A stretch of 64,000 nucleotides of DNA from Balanoglossus misakiensis (Eukaryota > Hemichordata). Position numbers and translations under genes: made by a program. The notes under the pieces were generated by a model. It saw only the letters and a program-made list of their open reading frames with translations, had not been told where the DNA came from and ran no database searches. Shown here in pieces: positions 46,101-59,300 of this stretch. The stretch spans positions 7,626,001-7,690,000 of the forward strand of contig CM082581.2 in NCBI GenBank assembly GCA_040954595.2, given 5' to 3'. How positions within the stretch are numbered: position 1 is the stretch's first letter; the number at the start of each line of letters is the position of its first letter.

Positions 46101-48753
46101 AATGCGTATGTCGTCCTTGACTGCTGACCACGTGACTGTGCCCATGGTTACCATGATTTGTCATGTAGAATTTCTATGATATGTTTGACAAAAAATTTTG
46201 AAAATCATATCAAATCTCCCAACAGAATGCTGATTGCTATGCATATTACCAGACGAGCGGATAATTAAGGGATTGTGTTGAAGTTTAATAGCCGCAAATT
46301 CAAACTGGTTTCATGTTTGATCTGGATGAGGGCATTGCCAGCTTTCGATATTAAGATTGAAAATGTTGGAGGCAACTGGCGGGCGAGAATTTGCTACTGT
46401 ACGTACGTACGTGCGTGAAACGAGTCTTTAAAAATATCTCGAAGGCCTTACTAGTAATTTGCACTGAGATAACGACCGCGATTGTAAGTTTTCTTGGAAT
46501 ACAGTGTATATAACATGTTTGCTTAGCAACAAGATGGAAGTAGACTTTGAAAGACATCTCGTCACTAATAATCACGATTGTGCTAAAAATAAGTCCACAA
46601 GAAGACAAGGGCTTCATTACTTCGTAAATGCTCTAAATCCAAGGAAATAATCACGCAGGGAGAATAATTTGTTTGATTCAGAAATATATGTAACAGATCA
46701 TGTGTTGATCGAGTGGACAATTATGTCTTAAGATGAAACGAAGAAAACTGACTATTTCGTGAATATGTTAACCCTTCTCTTCCACAATCACAATCACAAT
46801 CATCATCATCATCATCATCATCATCCCACCACCAAAACTGTTTACTTTGTGAACAATCATTTGACAATGTCTGACGCAACCAAGTACCCATAGACATACA
46901 GTAAGCCGCTAGAAAACATCCATGCATACTGCAAATGGCGCCCTCTAAAGGAAGAAAAGTAATAATGCGTCAGTCAGATAGGAATACTGACCATGTGGTG
47001 GCGCAACTTTCATAAAATGAATATAAGGAACCACACAAAACTGTTGCACATGGCTGCCAATTTTAATGAACACCTGGAGAGGGATGCACAACGCTGGAAT
47101 GATGTCACGAGGGGTACAAATCATACAAAATGACAATCTTCAGCAACAGAAAATATTGTATCAGAAATTTCCATCCCAACGCTAAAATACGGTGAACTTT
47201 TGTTCTTGTTTTGAACTGCCATTTTTTCCTACATAAAAGCAACTCTTTCTCAAAAACAAGTACTAGTAGTTGTCATGGTAGTTTAACTAAAAAAGAGACA
47301 AATAAAATCACAAGTGACTTGAGGTGGGTAAATGCAATTTTTTTCTGCCCAGTTTTCCGTAAAATGTAACTGACAAACATTCAAAGAGTCACAGGGAATG
47401 GACTAATTCGTCCTGTATTTCCCTGGCTTTGATGCTCTCTTGACAGACTTAAATTTGTGAAACGTATTTTGGGGGAAAAGTGCATACTAAATACACATGT
47501 GTACCCCATGTTGACATACATTGCACATTTTTCACATTAATATCATCATATACCACGTATGATAGAAGAATGTATGAGTAATGGGGGAAGTCAAAAAGGT
47601 GGAGAGTTATTTAATGGAATGCCCCTGTTTAGTTACTAAATTTATTCCTGTTTAACATCAGCAACTATGTATTGACAAAGAACTCCTTGCCAAACTTTTT
47701 GGTTTACGTCAATATCAAATAACTATTTCCGTAAGTTTTTATCCAATCATTCAAAATATAGGCCCTGGAAAATTATCTTTTCTTCACAATGATAAGAACC
47801 TGTTGATCAACAAACTTTAGCACCAAAATTATGACACAGTCCCTGAAGTTAAGGCCTTCACTGGTTTGAGGTCGAATGAACAAATATAAAAATGCACCTG
47901 ATATACAATGCTGGTGCTTCTTTAATCCAAGGTTTTTAACGATGCTAAAAAACTGTCACGTCATTATCAACTCATGCCACCCCACCCCCCCCCCCACCAT
48001 GGTTTTGTCCAAATCCAGTGTTTTCTATGGGACTTCTAAAGACGGAAACAGGGGTGAAAGGTTAACATACATATGTTGTAGAGTTTTTACAAAACATCAC
48101 AAAATCAAGGCTGTTTTAATGTATGATATTCAAGTCAGTTTGTTCGGACTATATAATATATATATATAATACTTTTACCTTTTTAAGTAGAATACTTAGA
48201 CATTTGAGGGAAAAAATAAGAGACAGTAAACATACATGCAAAAAAAAGTGGAAAGGACTATGTCCCCATTTTAGTTGAAGTGGGCTGACCCTCCATGCAA
48301 ACCAGTCGGAATGTTCCAAAATACAAGAAATAAGGGGGTGGACAAGTTCTTTAAAATCTTCAGTCGGAGGAGTTGGGGCAGAGCTGTCTGGACAGACCAC
48401 AACCACTCTAGTTGCTCTGTGACACACAAGGTTCACACACTGAAAGTCACTCAAAGTTTCCATGATTTTTCATCTCTTCTTCTAAAAACTATGCCAGTTT
48501 TCAGTGATTGTGCTTGCATGCTTAGGCAGTTTCACCAGAACAATCTAAGGTTATTGACATTACCAGCAAACATGTAGCTTCTATCAATTTTCCAAGACTT
48601 TCGAAGAGTCAATTACACCTCACCAAGACTTTTCAATGCAATGAGATATTTAAAATTCCAGGACTTTCAAGACTTTCTGAAAGTATGTGAACCCTGTTCG
48701 CGTCACTCCGAGCCAAGTTCATCTTTGTTGGGTCTCTGTATTGCACATGTTGG
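43149..48753. other. Intergenic between the giant gene and PGM3, no gene seen
   Basis: 5.6 kb between the start codon of the giant gene and the stop codon of PGM3, both on the minus strand. It should hold the PGM3 3' UTR and the giant gene's promoter. I found no convincing TATA box or exon. The only clear simple sequence is an (ATCACA)/(CAT) run at 46783-46825. Confidence 0.55.
46783..46825. repeat. (ATCACA)3(CAT)8 microsatellite
   Basis: A short compound simple repeat in intergenic DNA. Confidence 0.9.
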
Positions 48754-51700
48754 TCACTTTTGGGAAGGCGGTTGCGGTTTGTCTCCGACTCCTTGTGCCA
48801 GTTCGTACACTTTGACACTCACTTCATGGGCAAGCATATCAGTGTTCTCCTGCAAAAAAAATACAGAAAAAAACATCATGAGATAGTCTGCTCTGTATGA
48901 TTAACACACTGAACAGTGGGAACAATGCTGATATGTGTTTGTATACAATAAAACCCTCATTTCAGTTGACAAAAAAAAAACTTGAATACTGAAAGCTGAA
49001 CAGTTTTACCTACCTGTGTGTCAGCTTCTGCGTACACTCTGACAACATCTTCAGTACCAGAGGGCCTGAGAGAAACAAAATTACATCATATTTGAAACTC
49101 TCAGATATTTCATCCTTACATGGTGAGTGATGATTAGGCAACCGTGAAAATGCACATTTAAGGAGCATTTATGACTTGACTGGTGTCGCCTTGGCAACTA
49201 TGAAAATACTATAAGGTTATAACGAAAATGTCAGCAGTACATTTCTCTGCATGAAGTCATTTGAGGTTCGCTTAGTGGCTTTGTCTCATCATTGGGGAAG
49301 TTCATTCCATTGGCGAAAAGGGGATAGACAGACTGTCTCACTGCATGTGCTGTTACCTGACAAAAGATCGGGCCTTGTTGTACTTCTTCACCAACTCGTC
49401 GATGGCGCCCTGCAGTCCAGGCGGGGACGTGGTGCGTCTCTCTGAATCGGTGGTCTGTATGACGGTTCGATCTTTCACCTGAAGCAGATGCAATAAAAAA
49501 AAGTTGGGGAAGAAAATGTAGATGACTGCATGTCTTTGGAAAGGTATGCTTTGTGTGAATCAGGCATGAACTCACAAGCCAGTACAAACTTGCTATCCCT
49601 CTGGATCAGAAAAAATTAATTAAACTGTCAAAAAGTTACCTTGACTTTGAGCTGTCTGTTTGGCAAGTCAGTATAGGCAGCGTTCCAATCACTGACGTCC
49701 CACTGACGAGCTCGCAAGATGGTCTCCACCAGCAACATGTCAGAAAGAGCATCGCCAACTGTCTGTAGATATCAAAGAGAGAGGTACATTTGTACGACAG
49801 TTATCCCAATAAAAGATGCACAGCAATGACAAGATGAAGTGCGACACTTTGGTGTCTGGTTTAGACAGGTTTAAGATTTTGTCTCCATTACAAGTGCTTT
49901 CATTTCCTGCAGCAGAACAGCTACTTCCTGGCGGCCATTTTGACAGGTGCATTATGGGACACGCTCTGAGCGATTACCTGGTTGGTGAGGTCCAGCAAAC
50001 TGGTCAGATTCTCAGCAGCTAGTCTCTTTTCTGATGATAAACTGTAGGAAAAGAAGAATTTTTACCACATCAGTCACTGTCTCATAAGATTGTCAACAGA
50101 ACACAACACATGAGGAGATTCTATAATACGACAGTAATTTTGAATGGCAACAATTACTGCTTCATACATGTACATCTTAAAATGATTTCACCACTAGCAG
50201 TGTAAAACTGAACTCCACAAACCGAATTGACTGTATCTTATATCTTATCTACCTTTGATCCTGGGCAGATGCTCTGATTTTCTCTTCTGCATCTTTGCTA
50301 TAAAGTACCTGAAAGTACAAATACATTTATTTTGAATATGATTTTAAAAATGCTCTGAAAATGAAAATTATTCCATACATTGCCACAACTCACCCACTGT
50401 ACTAAAAATGAGGGTTTGTGTCACTCAAAGAGTTTTACAATTGGAGCATTTAGTGGACTGAAAACAAACACACATTTGTCAACAACAATAGCCAGAGAGA
50501 TGAAAAGATTGACTCACTGTTCCATGGCCGTTTGCTTCGAAGTAAACACCGATATCAAACTCTTCTGCCTTTTGATGTAAATATTTCACTCCAGTTCGTG
50601 CACAGGCCACAGGGACTTTCTGAAAATTGTAACATTTTCTTTCTTAGAGTAAACAGTGCAAGTTTAGCATATACACCATAATGCAACATATTGCTGCATT
50701 TGATGGGTACCAACAGGGAAAAAGTCATTCGCTTTGACCAGACATGTTCACTTATATTTCATATGAAAAATTTACTGAAACATGTTACGCAGTTGGATTA
50801 TGCGCTAAACAACTGAATATTTAATAAATTTCGTTCAAAAGCTACATGTACGAGATTTCTCATTCACAGAAAGATAATAACAGTAACCTTTGAAAACTGC
50901 AAAATTCTTCTCATCCGAATGTACAAGCCTGCTTCCCATTTCAAACCCTTTATCAATTAAATATTTCTCTGCTGTTTTTCAGTGGGGTCAAGGGATAAAT
51001 AAGCAGACTATTTGAAAACCAATTGTGGTTTTGAACAGCTAAAAACTGCTCTTTTTGAAAACAACAATTGCTGTTTCAAAAACCAGTAATGATAATAGCC
51101 AATATGGCACTGACAAGATGGAATACACCGTGCCAGACAGAGTGGTTTATTTTAAATTACAGAACTTTTTTATCGACAACCATATGTTTTGTATGAAATT
51201 GTAATTTTTCTATAATTATGAAGCATATACCCACACGAACCTCACACGCTACCTTAGTCTTTGCAATATTAGTTTGATTGTGAGATGCGGTAAAGTACTA
51301 ACCATTTCATCTTCTAAGTAGCGAGTGGAACTCCCATTGGCATACGCGGTTTGCACAACACCTAAGTTGAGACTCAGGCCAATGACAGAAACCAAGTCCT
51401 TTATGAATGATGCTATCTGTGTGAAGATCAAATATTGAGCCAATTAATGCAGTTTTTCTCTCATTTGTCAGACAGCCAGACAAGCCATATTGCTAAACCC
51501 ATGGATGATGAAATAGCCTTTATCCATCATCTCTTAATGTCGTAATATGCCCGTACGGCGCGGCAGATTGATATGAAAATGCCAAACATTCACGTTTCTG
51601 ATATTTTCCGCGATAGACCTGGCTATGAGGGCACCTACCAATGTGGCAATCTTATCGCCATCAAGCAGTTGGAATTTTCCGTTTTCCTCTTTGTAGAAAT

Positions 51701-54700
51701 ATACAATTCTGTCAGCGTCTCCGTCATATGAAACGCACTTAGCACCAGAGTCGGGGGACAAACCTGCACATGGACAAAAGTTGTCAGATTTCTGGTAATG
51801 AAAGTACCCACTGTGTAAAATTATTGATAGACTGAGACAGGTGTATGTTTCTGTGGCCACACCTTTCCAGTGACACATATCACAAAGAACTTGATGACGG
51901 CTGGCATTTTTGAAACAATGTTCTGGATGTTGATTGACAATATACTATACATACCTGTTGGCGGTTTCTGATGTAATTTTACAAAATCAGCACCACACTG
52001 AAAAAAATAACAATTTTTTTAAATACAAAATCTGCCTATGTGATACATGTGGAAGTACCCATTGTTCCTTAATAAAATGAGCAACTCAGGCATTTTTTTC
52101 AGGAAAGGCAAAAAAAAACCTCAGCAGGTATTTCTTCAGATTACGGTGGAAATGTCTGAACTTTTGTTTTAATATTGGGCATTCCAAAGACAGCTTTGAC
52201 CAAACAGTTAAACACAAGCTGAAAAATAGTCACGCACCAACTTCAACTGTGTAAAAGTGGACATAGACCAAATCAAACCTCCAGAGAAGATTTACAAGCC
52301 ATGGTCAGTCAAGTTCTCGAGAGATACATATTGCACAAATGGCAAACAATTAAAGCTACTCACATTTTCATTAAGTTTCCCAATGGAGCCGTCATTACAC
52401 ACATTAATGGTCAACGTATCACCGAGATGTTTCATCAACTGTTGTACTTTCAGAGCTCCAACCCCATTGGCCCCGTCGAGGAAAATCTCGTTTTTGTACC
52501 CTCCTTCACCAGTGGGAATCTGCATTTGTTGAAAACAAAAACAGCAAAAATAGTCACTAACTCTGAGTATGACATATCTGTATAAAATAACCCAAACATG
52601 CACAAGAATTAAGAAATTCACCAATAATTTCAAATTACTTAAAGTCTGTCAAAAATGGTTCTCTTGTTTCGGTTTGATGACAGATAAATGTTACACTCCA
52701 CCTTTTCTCTGAGTTGCAGAAAAGCCTTGGATAGCTTCTTGTAGTAGCCGTCCTCCAATGGCTCTCCGTACTGACCACCTGTGTTGTGGCATCTCACCAT
52801 GTAGTGTAACTGAGGAGTGGTGAGGAGACCTTGAAATGATGGTTAGAAATGGGAATAAGGTGAGCGTACAGTACACGCGAGTGCAATCTGTTCTCTCGGT
52901 CTTGGCTGTTCTGTTCTCTGCCATTTTTTTCATCACTCATGAAATAAGCCCCTCTATACTGAATTTCAAAACTGTGTAAACAATTATCTCTGGTCTGTTA
53001 GGACCAACAATGGATATAATACACTGCCAGATAAACAGCCTATCGGATAAGCTCCACGTTGCAGACAGTGGAGCTAAAAATAAAATTCATTATGTTTTAC
53101 TACAGAGTTGCATGGTAGATTTCCTTTATAATATGCTTTTTCTGGCATACTACCAGTAAATGTACTGATGTATATTTATTTCAGGGCTTGTGAAAAGTTT
53201 CGTGCCACCTCCAGAACAGTCTCAGTACTCTATTTCCGGGGGAGGTTTAAGCGATGGGCTTTAAGCAGTTTGAAAAGGCAGGCAACTGACCAACATATAA
53301 CCCCCAGTTCCCGCTACAGTGGTCCAACCTTACCATAGAAAACAATGGGTTTGGACTGAACCATGGCGGTGAAAGGGTTGAACTAGCACTCACCAAAGTC
53401 TTTGTACTCTGCTCCCATGGCAACCACGCCATCAACCAAGGACTGGGATAGGCTGCAACTACTGGGTCTAGAAAGTAAACAGAAAGTAAAATGTTCACTT
53501 CTACTTGGCAATTGTCTGGTTCAATTCGATTCACCATAAACAGTGATATGTACATCATTGCCTTCATTGCTCTTATACATTCATGAATTTGGGAACTCAT
53601 TGGTCAATGTCTCACAAAATAATATCCTATATGTTTGTGAGAGTTTACAACATACATTTCTATGTCTACGGGGTGGAAGTCAGATACTGACAGACAGACA
53701 GACATACAGACAGAGAGAGACACATAAAAGTACAGATTCTGTGTTTGTACAAGTGCCAAAGCAGATCATCAACAGGTATCAGATTTATGCAGAGATGGAT
53801 CCGCGCAATCAACCATCCATCCCGGAACAAACAAATATTTCCACTGACTGGCATTTCAAAGAGAAATAGCAGATGTTTCTCTGTGAATATTTCCTCCGGC
53901 ATGTTGTTAAAATATGTCTTCAGCTTGACCTGTGCTGACCTTACCCACTTACCGTGTATCTCGTCCGGTAAATATGTTCGCAGGCTGGGCAGTGTCAATC
54001 TTCTCTTCGTCAATGATTTTGCGTATGGCGTCGCTCACCTCTTCGTCTCTGGAATTTTCAATCAACATCAGACTTTGTAAAATATTGAGAAAAATAGATT
54101 TTGGAACTTGATGAAAATAAAAGGTTTTGGACAGACACAAGCATGAAGACTCCTCCCAAAGGTCTCTTAGATCAAATCAATGGTGGAGATGATATAAACC
54201 TATGCACACTAACTTGACATTGACGATGTACGACACATGCTGCTCCCAGGACATCTGCAACATTTCACCCATGGGATCGATCAATTTCACACCGTTGTCA
54301 CATTCCGGGTTGTGTGATGCAGTGATCATCACTCCCACGGCCGCTGAGTATGCAAAAAAAAGATGATGTTCAAGATTAACAATAAGAACAGAGAGAAGTT
54401 GGTATGTTGCTCTGCATGCCTGAAGGAAGATAATTAGAAGACCTCCTGATGTATGTATGTATGTGACTCGAGAATTACCTTTCTTTGCCTTCGACCGGAG
54501 AACAGCCACCAATCCCGAACGGTAAACCACGTGGTCCAATGTATCAGCTCTGAGTGTAAACATAATGGAATACCAGATTAATGAAAGTTATTGCAGAGTT
54601 AATGTTTGCTTTGATAACTCTATCTAGTCATACATTGTCACTGAGTAATTTAATTTCCAAAGGGACTGAATTTAAACTCAAGACCAAAGCCAAGACTGGC

Positions 54701-55774
54701 AGTGTGAATTCGAATCGTTCCATTTTTTTTCTGACAATAGCAGTTTTATATTTTGATTTGAATCCTTGAACTGTTAATGCACAAAAAGGGTGACCAATTA
54801 TTTTTCCTTTTATTAAATTACTGGAAACAGGCTACATTTTGCTTTAAATCAATGAAAATTCAATCACACTTTTAAGATTGAAAAAGACGGCCTATTCAAA
54901 CTGGTTATGTGGGAGAATTTTGAATTTCATTTGCAGGTTAATTAGGGGGTAAGGACTAACCCCAACGTTTCTGAATACATGTTCTCTGATTGATTGAGCC
55001 ATTTATAAACAGTATGATTGACAATGTCTTCAATATACATGTAAGTGATTAAACATACACGCAAAGACATCGAGAGATTGGATTCGGATGTGTTACATGA
55101 TGATCGAAAACGATGCGCATTATATAGCTGTTGCCTAGCAACTGCAATTTGGAGGATTCAGAATTTCGCATATGTTATTTAGGATGTATTTTCTGAAAAT
55201 TGGAGTACAATTAATATTTTTTTAAAACTTGATGTGGTTCACTTTGTATCATAATTTCTCCGTCCCTCCTTTAAAGACAGTGTTTTACATTTAAACGAAG
55301 AATATCCCCGTATTAAAATTGGAATATTATTCCAACCACATCATCACATGATGTCGCGTTCAGGGCACGCAGGATGCGGTGCTATTTCAATCGATACCCG
55401 GCAAGAGTAAAATGTACCCTGGAGTTAAGATGGATAACACCAGCAGAAATAACGCTCTGCGAAATGCCATGATATAATAAGACCCACTGTTGGTAAAAAA
55501 TTGTAGAAATCGGTACACGAAAATAATCATCCCCGGAAGTAAACTGAGCTTCGATTCCCTTCTCACGACGTTTGACAAGGGGAGTCATCATCACGAAGAG
55601 GATGTTCAGGGTTTTCAGATATTCAGGACGGTGTCAAACATGTACGTCTCGTTTGATTTGGAATTCATACCTTGCTCGGAACCCCGATGTACCGTATGCA
55701 AACACTTTATCATCTTTTCTTGGGTGTTTTGCGGTGCCCCTGCGGGCTTGGGTTGGAGACCATTCATTTGCCAT
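48754..55774 (-). CDS. PGM3: Phosphoacetylglucosamine mutase (PGM3/AGM1), 17 exons, complete
   Basis: Exons: 55671-55774, 54479-54549, 54214-54343, 53953-54048, 53394-53467, 52702-52829, 52364-52519, 51955-51997, 51639-51763, 51303-51416, 50518-50619, 50253-50308, 49978-50041, 49640-49762, 49357-49478, 49014-49065, 48754-48849. All phases agree: 1,656 nt, 551 residues (human about 542). The enzyme interconverts GlcNAc-6-P and GlcNAc-1-P in the cytosolic UDP-GlcNAc pathway (EC 5.4.2.3). Landmarks are YGTSGFRA, the phosphoserine loop [18 protein letters not shown], the Mg-binding loop [27 protein letters not shown], the sugar-binding loop FEANGHGT and the phosphate-binding loop [18 protein letters not shown]. 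Start chosen at MANEWSPTQ because it is the first ATG in frame with YGTSGFR and gives family length. All catalytic motifs are intact. It is head to head with MGAT2. Confidence 0.95.
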
Positions 55775-56314
55775 CTCGCGTGTGTGTACAGATGATGTGC
55801 CACATTGCTCTTCACTCCCTAGGTAAATGACAATGAATAAACGGGATTACCACCACGCCATAATGAGTTGAAAAAATGCGTCATCACGTGTGAATAAATG
55901 TGGAATAAAAGTTTAAATCCTTATAATATAGCATTTAAAGTCATCTGTGTGATGTTGGGTATAACTTGAATACTTAAGGGTCGACAGACCTATTGCACTT
56001 TGAAGCGTCCATACATTGTCGATTTCACCTATTTTCCAATAGTCTCTTAGGGAACCCTATATGAAATGGACATGCGTATAAAGCCGTGCGCTGTCACGGT
56101 ACACCGGAGGCAGACAGAGAGCGGCACGGAAGAAGTTGGCGAAGTTCGATCCCGTGATATTTCACAGAGAAAACTGGGTTCTCTTCGCGATCGGCAACCC
56201 TGATGAAGTAACCAGGCTACTGAAGTACCTTGCTTCCATGATAGATCATATGGACGTGCACTGGGTTGCCAGGTATCATATATACTCCATCGTCGCGTTC
56301 ACTGCTAACATGAA
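55775..56314. promoter_or_regulatory. Shared intergenic promoter region of PGM3 and MGAT2
   Basis: Only 540 bp separates the divergent start codons. TATAAAG at 56077-56083 faces MGAT2 and predicts transcription starting near 56105-56115. The PGM3 side shows no TATA box. The compact arrangement points to a bidirectional promoter. Confidence 0.55.
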
Positions 56315-56327
56315 ATGCGACCTCTGA
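56238..56327 (+). promoter_or_regulatory. Upstream ORF overlapping the MGAT2 start codon
   Basis: A 29-codon frame begins with ATG at 56238 and ends with TGA at 56325-56327. It overlaps the MGAT2 ATG (56315) in another frame, so initiation there would bypass the main start. A shorter ATG-AAG-TAA frame lies just upstream. Confidence 0.5.
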
Positions 56328-59300
56328 GAGTTTTCAAATTGCTCCTGTTTCTTCTCTGTGTTATTACGGTCAGCCTGTACATCGTAGTTTCCAACGAGGA
56401 AACGAACCACAGATCAAGAAGGCCGCAGGGACACCCGGTGTACGACGGCAAACATGTTGTCGATCCGGCTCCCCAGGACCCGAAATCAGAACATCGGAAA
56501 CCGGAACCGATAGACCTGGCTCAAGGAAAGCGTTTTCCGAGGACTGAAATGCCCCACCATGTAGCCAGGAGTAACTCATCCTCCGATGAGAAACTGGGGA
56601 AACCACAATCAAATGACACAGTACTAAAATTAGAAAATGGGAATCCAATATCTGACAGTTGGACACGACCGAAGGTTAACCTCAACGACATCGAGGCGAT
56701 CAAAGCAGCTATGTTGGACGTCAATCATAAACAATTCATTCACAATCTCGGCAAATTTCCGAGGAGGCCATCGAACGGCTTAGTCGTCGTTGTGCAGGCC
56801 CATCAAAGACACGAATACTTTCAGTATTTAGTCAACTCCATGAGAAACGTCCCAAAAATAGAAGAAATATTATTAGTCGTAAGTCTGGACTGGTATTCAG
56901 AAGAAATGAATTCTATCATAGATAGTATAGATTTTTGTCAGGTAAGTACTAGTGTTATCATCATCAAACCTTCAATACTAGGACGAATGAAATTTTAACC
57001 TATGAAGGGTATGATGTATACTGTATACATGTACATTGTAAAGCAGTTGGACACTGAATGTTGTTCTAAAGGTTTTGTCCACTTCTTGTAGAAGTTATAA
57101 AACCACAACATACCGGTGTATGTCTGATTGCTTGCTTTTTTGGATATATAAATAGATAAGTAAATAAAAAAAATTAAATGGATGATCATGAAGTAGCTGT
57201 GGTACACAGCTGTACTGTTATGGGCTGATTACCCCCACATGGGGGTACCCCCCTCTCCCCCCCCCAACGGTACAGCTGCGTACCACAGCTAATCATGAAG
57301 ATATTTGAGAGAACATGGAGGTGATAGTTAATAGTACAAATTGCAATTCCAAATTGATAGCTGTTTTGACTTCAGAGCAAACCAATTTTACGCATCCCCA
57401 AGGTATCCATTGGATACTCTGATTTGTTTGGGATTTTGAAAATAAAATCACACAGAGAAACACCAATATTTTCACTCTGTAATATCCTGAAGCTGACTCC
57501 ATAAAAAGTACATTGTATAACCCAGATGGTCCGTAACAATGGAACTCGAAGAATACAGGTACCTGTGAGTATACCCGGTACTGTATAATACCACATCAAG
57601 GATAGAGTTCCATATCCAATGCAATGTACATCTGCAACTTAATGACCTCACAGTTTCCTGCTGCAAGGGAAACGCCCTCTCAAGAATGAAGATATCATCC
57701 ATGTACATGTATGATAGCAGGTTTTCCAAGTGCATGTGCCGTACAGCGATTTGTGATCCAGATGGTTGATTCAGTAACCCATGGATACCATTGTTCCTCA
57801 TGGTCAAATCTTTTGCTAAGTACTACGAGTACAACATGTCTGCTACCTCTGTACTTCAGTTCCATGTGATTATTATGTTAAAGCTTTTACCATTAATTGT
57901 ACAATACATAAAGGAAATATAGAAAGCAAAAGTGTATACTGTATAAATGAACCTGGCTTCCAGAAGTTCCATGGTACATATACGGCACAGTTCTGTCTAC
58001 ATGTATGCCTAATAAACCTTTGGTTTTATGCTGTCTACAGTACATTGTTTACCAATGAAATTAGCTTTGATAATATTGATTATCAGTCACAGCATGATAG
58101 GATCATTATAATACAAATTTTAATAGAAAACACTGTTTTGTTTGATTTTGGATAATCCTGAGAGTGCACTTTTATGGGGGTTAAGTCAAGTATCTTCATT
58201 TATCTACATGTACATGTATCAGTGCATTGTGTCACAGTTGTTCCTTCCCTGAGTCAGGGTCATATCAGTAACCCTGGTTTATCTGCATGGAGGTGTGAGG
58301 TGTAACGTTTCACAGTCAGCCTTGAGCAACTAAAAAGTCATGTGATTGCATGTCTCCCCCCCCCCCCTAAAAAAACACCCTGATAGTATAGATTGGAAAT
58401 CCATCTCGAGGGATATCTGATCAAGGACACTGTAGCCTTTTGTCTGGGTTTAAATATTCTTTCAGATTTCAATTACGAGAGTGAACACTCAGTGTGTGTT
58501 AATTTTTTGCTACGCATGCAGTCTCAATCGAGAAACATTTCTGAAAAGGGAGTTGTCGTCATACATTTGTAATCATGACTATCCTGCCACTTCTGTTAAA
58601 TTGAAAATTGTAGATACAAATAATATATTTAATACTGTAGAGATATTTTCATCTTTTCCATTAGGGTAACAGTGTGAGGGCTTTCCCTCGAAATGTCAAG
58701 ATTATTGAATGATGTCCATAGAGAGACTCACTGACAGATTATCAGTTTGTGATTATGTTTGAGAAATGATTGATGCCCGATTCTGTACCTACTACCCAAA
58801 CACAAAATTTATATCTGCATTGTGGGGAAGTTGTATCCGTTCAGGGCTGGTACAAACCAAGTATAATTGTTCATCGGCTTGTCAGTGCTACGTAGATGTG
58901 TGCAGCACTTCAAAAGTGTTTACAGACTTGAGTAATCAGCCATAGATTGTTTACAGACTTGAGTAATTGGCCATGAACTCAACAGATTGGCTACTGGTTA
59001 TGTCTTGGAAGGACCGACTGCCATTTTCCTAAGTGTCTGCATTCAGTCCATGCCGTATAACCTTCCCACCCACCACAAACACCATGTTACTTATTAGATT
59101 TTTAAAAAAATCTGTGAAATGATAATTTATGTAGATCCAGTAAAATATTATAAGTATTATATTTAAAAAATAAATATTAATATAAACTCATAAAATCATG
59201 CACTGCTGAAGATTATATGTATTGAATAGAGGTATTAGTGCTCTGAGAGCAGGTATTTTTTTATATAAAACTTTAATATTCTATGTAATCTCCTTAACGT

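Noticed and set aside
51562-51638. Extension of the PGM3 exon past 51639 (adds [15 protein letters not shown])
   Set aside because: Splicing at the GTAGGT donor at 51638 gives [16 protein letters not shown], which matches the family without an insertion.
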